64,000 bases of DNA, from positions 16,548 through 80,547 of the forward strand of contig DASWFI010000007.1 of the NCBI GenBank assembly GCA_036394315.1. Reading direction: 5' to 3'. The notes beneath the pieces were generated by a model. The model saw nothing but the letters and a program-made list of their open reading frames with translations, was not told the origin of the DNA and ran no database searches. Source of the DNA: DASWFI01 sp036394315 (GTDB lineage: Bacteria; Patescibacteriota; Doudnabacteria; UBA920; O2-02-FULL-48-8). Made by a program: the position numbers and the translations under genes. Shown piece by piece: positions 60,772 through 64,000 of the stretch. The number at the start of each line of letters is the position of its first letter. The first letter of the stretch is position 1.

Positions 60772-62415
60772 CTATTTACTAAAATCCAGATGATTCATGG
60801 CGTAATCAATGGAAGAATTAACTTTTTTCCCAGGATTAAATATCCCCTGCGGATCGAAGATTTTTTTGGTTTCCTCGAATAACCGGTAAACTGGCCCTCC
60901 GTACATCCTCTCCAAATAAGGGCTGCGGACTAATCCGTCATTGTGTTCACCTGTCATCGATCCTTTATATTCAAAAACCAATTGATAAACTTCTTCGCCC
61001 AATTTCCGGATTACTTCTGCAGCCGTCGGGTCCACTAGTTTCATCAGCGGGATAATGTGAAAATTGCCATCTCCCACGTGCCCGGCAATTGTATAAAGTA
61101 AGTTGTACTTGTTTAAAATCTCGTAGAGTTTTGGTAAAAATTCGCCCAAAACTTCGGGCTTAACCACGAAATCATCGATAAACGCCGCGGTCCGCATGCC
61201 CCGGACATGGTGGCGCAGCATATTAAAGCTTTCACGCCTGATTACCCAGTATTTCTGCGCATCACGATCATCCAGGATCAATTTGCTCCTGATATGAAAT
61301 TCTTCCAAACTTTGCTGCGCTTCTTTTGCCCGTTCGATCGCGTCGGCGTCCTCATCGGATGAAAATTCTGCCAAAAGCACCAGTTTGGGAATACCGCCGG
61401 TGATCGTCATCCAAAGCTCGGGCAGAAAGCTGAAAAACAACTTGATCGCGTTACCTTTCAGCCGCGCCACGATATCGGGCAAAATTTTCATGGCTACTTT
61501 GAAAGTATGATCATCGTACGATTCTATGCTCTGCGGATTGAATTTCAGAAGATGATTGACTATTTCCGGTAGTTGGTGCAAATCCTGGAGCATAATCACC
61601 AGTAAATGTTCGCGGGTCTTGGGCTTGACCAGTTTGAGATTCACTTCCGTAATCATACCCAGGGTCCCCTGCGAGCCCACGATCATTTTGGTCAGGTCAA
61701 ATGTTCCTTGTTCCTTATCGTAAACATTCCAAAGATAATATCCTGCTGAATTTTTCGAAACCTGCGGCTTCGCTGCCTTTAGCAAGGCGTAATTTTGATC
61801 GATCAGATCAAACATCTTCCGGTAAATCACCCCTTCCAATCCTGGGGCATTTTTCTTTTGCCCGAGTTGCGGCATGGTCAGAGACTTGAAAGTATATTCT
61901 TTGCCATCGGCTAAGACCATTTTGATTTCCTGCACGTATCGTTCAGTCTTGCCATAAATCAAATTCAACTCGCCCCCTGAATTGTTCGACACAATTCCGC
62001 CGATAGCGCACAATTCCCGTGAAGCCGGATAGCTGGGCAGCAATAAATTTCGCTTCATGGTTTCTTTTTCAAAATCACGGTAATAAACTCCAGGCTCCAC
62101 CACCGCGTAATCGCGTCCGATTTTTTTTATATGATTAAAATATTTCATAAAAGAAACCACGATCGATTCGCTCAAAGGACCGCCGGTCATATCTGTGCCG
62201 GCTGCTCTGGCTGTCAGAGACAAATTTTCACCGTGATTTTTGGCTTCAGCCACGAATTTAATCAAAGCCTGCAGGTCCTGTGAATCCTTGGGATAAACCA
62301 CCATTTGCGGCTTAATTTTATAAATAGAAGCATCTCTACTAAAAGCGGTCAGGGTTTCCTGATCGGATTTAACTTCACCTTTTATAAGTTGTTGTATTTG
62401 TTTCTGGATATCCAT
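60772..62415 (-). CDS. FAD-linked oxidase, glycolate/D-lactate dehydrogenase type
   Basis: 547 aa from ATG 62415, which lies 12 bases after a TGGTATAAT box; the longer frame to 62499 would cross the promoter. FAD-binding-4 domain (residues about 45-230) with TDMTGGPLSESIVVSF and NNSGGELNLIYGKTERYVQE, and the C-terminal FAD-oxidase domain with IAGHVGDGNFHIIPLM (catalytic His) and TGEHNDGLVRSPYLE. Oxidises a 2-hydroxy acid such as lactate or glycolate. No Fe-S partner (GlcF/LldE) is seen next to it. Confidence 0.9.
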   Translation of the reverse strand: MDIQKQIQQLIKGEVKSDQETLTAFSRDASIYKIKPQMVVYPKDSQDLQALIKFVAEAKNHGENLSLTARAAGTDMTGGPLSESIVVSFMKYFNHIKKIGRDYAVVEPGVYYRDFEKETMKRNLLLPSYPASRELCAIGGIVSNNSGGELNLIYGKTERYVQEIKMVLADGKEYTFKSLTMPQLGQKKNAPGLEGVIYRKMFDLIDQNYALLKAAKPQVSKNSAGYYLWNVYDKEQGTFDLTKMIVGSQGTLGMITEVNLKLVKPKTREHLLVIMLQDLHQLPEIVNHLLKFNPQSIESYDDHTFKVAMKILPDIVARLKGNAIKLFFSFLPELWMTITGGIPKLVLLAEFSSDEDADAIERAKEAQQSLEEFHIRSKLILDDRDAQKYWVIRRESFNMLRHHVRGMRTAAFIDDFVVKPEVLGEFLPKLYEILNKYNLLYTIAGHVGDGNFHIIPLMKLVDPTAAEVIRKLGEEVYQLVFEYKGSMTGEHNDGLVRSPYLERMYGGPVYRLFEETKKIFDPQGIFNPGKKVNSSIDYAMNHLDFSK

Positions 62416-62427
62416 TTGTTCTCTAAC

Positions 62428-62436
62428 ATTATACCA
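62428..62436 (-). promoter_or_regulatory. FAD-oxidase promoter (extended -10)
   Basis: Minus strand TGGTATAAT with TATAAT at 62428-62433; the start near 62421 leaves about six bases before the ATG. Confidence 0.65.
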
Positions 62437-62498
62437 TAGAATAAGAAAAAGGATGTTTGCTTCGGCTAGGAATTTAAATATGCTATCATTTTTAGGCA

Positions 62499-63206
62499 AT
62501 GAAAAAATTTCCCCAATTTTTCAGTATCCTTATACTATTGTGTGCTGTTTTATTAGTTTTTTTGTATAGGCCCCACAAACCTGAGTGGGCCACGGTCAGC
62601 GCTAACAACGTCGTATCAACAACAGAGAAACCAAATAAATTAACGCCGCCCAAAACAGAAACTAAGGCCATAGAAGCCTCTGCTCAAGTAATTCCTGAGC
62701 AAGTAACTCCGCCGCCGGTAGTTTCTCAGTCAGCATCCAAAAACAACAACCCAGCCAAAACTATTAAGCGTAAAGTCGTAACACCTCCTTCAGTACCTCC
62801 TAAGCCCACGCCAGTGACGGTCCCCTCACCTTCTCTCATCAGCTGCAATACTGGAGATCTCAGCACTCAATTTTTGTGTCTGATGAATAACTATCGCCTA
62901 TCTAATGGTTTAAACGCTTTGTCATACGACAGCGCTTTAACTGCCGTGGCATCTGAGCATTCGACTTGGATGAATGCAACTGCGACCCTGAGCCATATCG
63001 GGGAGAATGGTTCAAAATTCTACCAGCGCTGTCAGGCAGGGCTTACCACCTGTGATGCTGAAAATGTCGCTCGCGGCTATACCACTGCCCCAAAACTTTT
63101 TGAAGCATGGAGAGTTAGTCCGGACCATAACGCCAACATACTTGGCTCCCATACAAAAATGGGTTTAAGTTTGGTCGGCTCTTACGCCACGAATATATTT
63201 AGATAA
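62499..63206 (+). CDS. Membrane-anchored CAP-domain protein
   Basis: 235 aa. N-terminal membrane helix (FFSILILLCAVLLVFLYRP), a Pro/Thr/Lys-rich stalk (about 45-110), then a CAP/SCP domain: LCLMNNYRLSNGLNALSYDS, ASEHSTWM, LSHIGENGSKFYQR and CDAENVARGY...FEAWRVSPDHNANILG. The conserved His/Glu pairs of the CAP cavity appear present (H in SEHS, E in ENVA, H in DHNANI). CAP proteins act outside the cell; role unknown. Divergent from the FAD oxidase. Confidence 0.88.
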   Translation: MKKFPQFFSILILLCAVLLVFLYRPHKPEWATVSANNVVSTTEKPNKLTPPKTETKAIEASAQVIPEQVTPPPVVSQSASKNNNPAKTIKRKVVTPPSVPPKPTPVTVPSPSLISCNTGDLSTQFLCLMNNYRLSNGLNALSYDSALTAVASEHSTWMNATATLSHIGENGSKFYQRCQAGLTTCDAENVARGYTTAPKLFEAWRVSPDHNANILGSHTKMGLSLVGSYATNIFR

Positions 63207-63214
63207 TAAAAAAA

Positions 63215-63808
63215 TTATTTTCGAGAGCGGAGCATGGAAAACAATTGCCACAAACCGGGCAAAATCGAAACGACTATTATCACCAAGACCATAGGTACGA
63301 TATAGCGATCGATGTTTGGGATGGTATTGCCCAAAAAATAACCCAGCACTGTAAGACCGACTGTCCATAGGAAGGCTCCGACGATATTGTAAAAAACGAA
63401 ATTTTTATAATCCATCTTTGCGATCCCCGCCAGAATAGTAGCAAAAGTCCGGACCACAGGAATGAAGCGGGCGATGACGATGGTTTTGCCGCCGTATTTT
63501 TGGAAATACTTTTCAGTTTTCTCGATATAACCCTTTTTATAAAAAAAGGAATCTTGTTTGTTAAAAAATGCCGGACCGATTCGATAACCAAAAGCATAGC
63601 CGACATTGTTGCCCAATACAGCGGCAATAAAAAGCAAAGGCACGAGCACATAAATATTCATAAATCCCTGCGAAGCCAGGAATCCTGCTGTAAATAGAAG
63701 ACTGTCTCCGGGCAGAAAAAATCCGAAAAATAATCCAGACTCTGCAAAAATGATGCCGCACAGACCTATATAGCCAACAGCTTTGATTATTGAAACTGGA
63801 TCAAACAT
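63215..63808 (-). CDS. DedA family membrane protein
   Basis: 197 aa from ATG 63808; the longer frame to 63886 would cover the promoter and is rejected. Motifs of DedA/VTT: GLFFGFFLPGDSLLFTAGFL, GYAFGYRIGPAF, FQKYGGKTIVIARFIPVVRT with the key Arg, and FYNIVGAFLWT. DedA proteins are lipid scramblases or flippases (e.g. for undecaprenyl phosphate) needed for envelope integrity. Confidence 0.92.
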   Translation of the reverse strand: MFDPVSIIKAVGYIGLCGIIFAESGLFFGFFLPGDSLLFTAGFLASQGFMNIYVLVPLLFIAAVLGNNVGYAFGYRIGPAFFNKQDSFFYKKGYIEKTEKYFQKYGGKTIVIARFIPVVRTFATILAGIAKMDYKNFVFYNIVGAFLWTVGLTVLGYFLGNTIPNIDRYIVPMVLVIIVVSILPGLWQLFSMLRSRK

Positions 63809-63835
63809 AAGTTTTATGATTAAGGTAAAATAAAA

Positions 63836-63862
63836 ATCGGTTCTAAGCCGATCTTCATTATA
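63836..63862 (-). promoter_or_regulatory. dedA promoter and 5'-terminal hairpin
   Basis: Minus strand TATAAT (63857-63862); predicted start near 63850 is at the left arm of ATCGG...CCGAT (63836-63852), followed by TTTT-ATTTT. It may stabilise or attenuate the mRNA. Confidence 0.5.
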
Positions 63863-63876
63863 CGCGAATTCAACAA

Positions 63877-64000
63877 CTAAGTGCAACAGCCCTTCTTAAA
63901 GACTTCTAACGGAGTTTGGTATTTCAAGGATTTTCTTGGCCGGTTGTTAAGCAATTTTTCAACTCGTGTAATTTCTTCTTCCGTAACTGTAGCAAAGTCA
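63877..64000 (-). mobile_element. IS30-family transposase, C-terminal end (partial)
   Basis: 41 codons enter from the right edge and stop at TAG (63877-63879). The sequence TEEEITRVEKLLNNRPRKSL followed by KYQTPLEVF is the conserved C-terminus of IS30 transposases. The element's left end and inverted repeat should lie near 63850-63876, next to the dedA promoter. Confidence 0.85.

Overview
The window looks like a chromosome segment of a Candidate Phyla Radiation (Patescibacteria) bacterium. The reasons are compact divergent operons, a split VirB4 with PrgI and TrbL-like proteins, DUF5667/DUF5666 anti-sigma-type and DoxX/CAP/DedA surface genes, many short accessory ORFs, and translation genes with reduced domain content (ThrRS without TGS, short RecO). 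UGA is used as an ordinary stop, so this is not one of the UGA-recoding lineages. Several promoters with TTGNNN-17-TATAAT quality place the -10 box only 6-9 bases before the ATG, so many mRNAs are probably leaderless. A separate set of small GC-rich genes uses strong GGAGG Shine-Dalgarno sites.

Layout. 1-13.7 kb: end of a membrane protein gene, dnaE, a coiled-coil miniprotein, a T-box riboswitch before thrS, miaA, and the gatC-gatA-(T4SS pilin-like)-gatB operon with two overlapping tiny genes at its end, then lemA, htpX and recX. 13.7-22.9 kb: clpC, a DUF3800 protein, three tRNAs (Ser-GCU, Ser-UGA, Arg-GCG), a sigma/DUF5667 pair, recG, and two small GC-rich ORFs. 22.9-35.9 kb: a type IV secretion-like block on the minus strand in two transcription units (promoters near 28.3 and 35.8 kb): VirB4 in two pieces, PrgI, a TrbL/VirB6-like protein, an M15 peptidase joined to membrane helices, Ca-binding-repeat and signal-peptide proteins, and a PIN nuclease. 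35.9-48.6 kb: rsmA, pcrA/uvrD, a LysM-M23 peptidase, then an operon led by a second T-box (C39-like peptidase, ileS, recO, a surface protein), and argS. 48.6-52.1 kb: an unidentified structured RNA gene divergent from smpB, then tmRNA, infC-rpmI-rplT and an M24 peptidase. 52.1-56.5 kb: a second unidentified RNA gene divergent from a cobalamin riboswitch, which leads into a putative Tat-type lipoprotein and a secreted transcobalamin-like protein. 57-64 kb: dinB, msrB, a degenerate HAD protein, DoxX-like, FAD oxidase, CAP and DedA genes, and the C-terminus of an IS30-type transposase.

The most notable items are: (i) an IleRS with a complete histidine-phosphatase (RHG) domain inserted between its HIGH and KMSKS halves; (ii) two T-box riboswitches, on thrS and on the ileS operon, both with textbook antiterminators; (iii) a B12-riboswitch-controlled pair that looks like a cobalamin capture system, including an alpha-toroid plus beta-gamma-crystallin-like plus DUF4430 protein; and (iv) two promoter-plus-terminator RNA genes of about 270 and 340 nt with long helices that I cannot match by eye to RNase P, SRP or 6S RNA. 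Functional links follow from context: trans-translation (smpB, tmRNA, ClpC), translation initiation and ribosome assembly (infC-rpmI-rplT), tRNA-dependent amidation (gatCAB), and cell-envelope traffic (T4SS, M23, CAP, DoxX, DedA).
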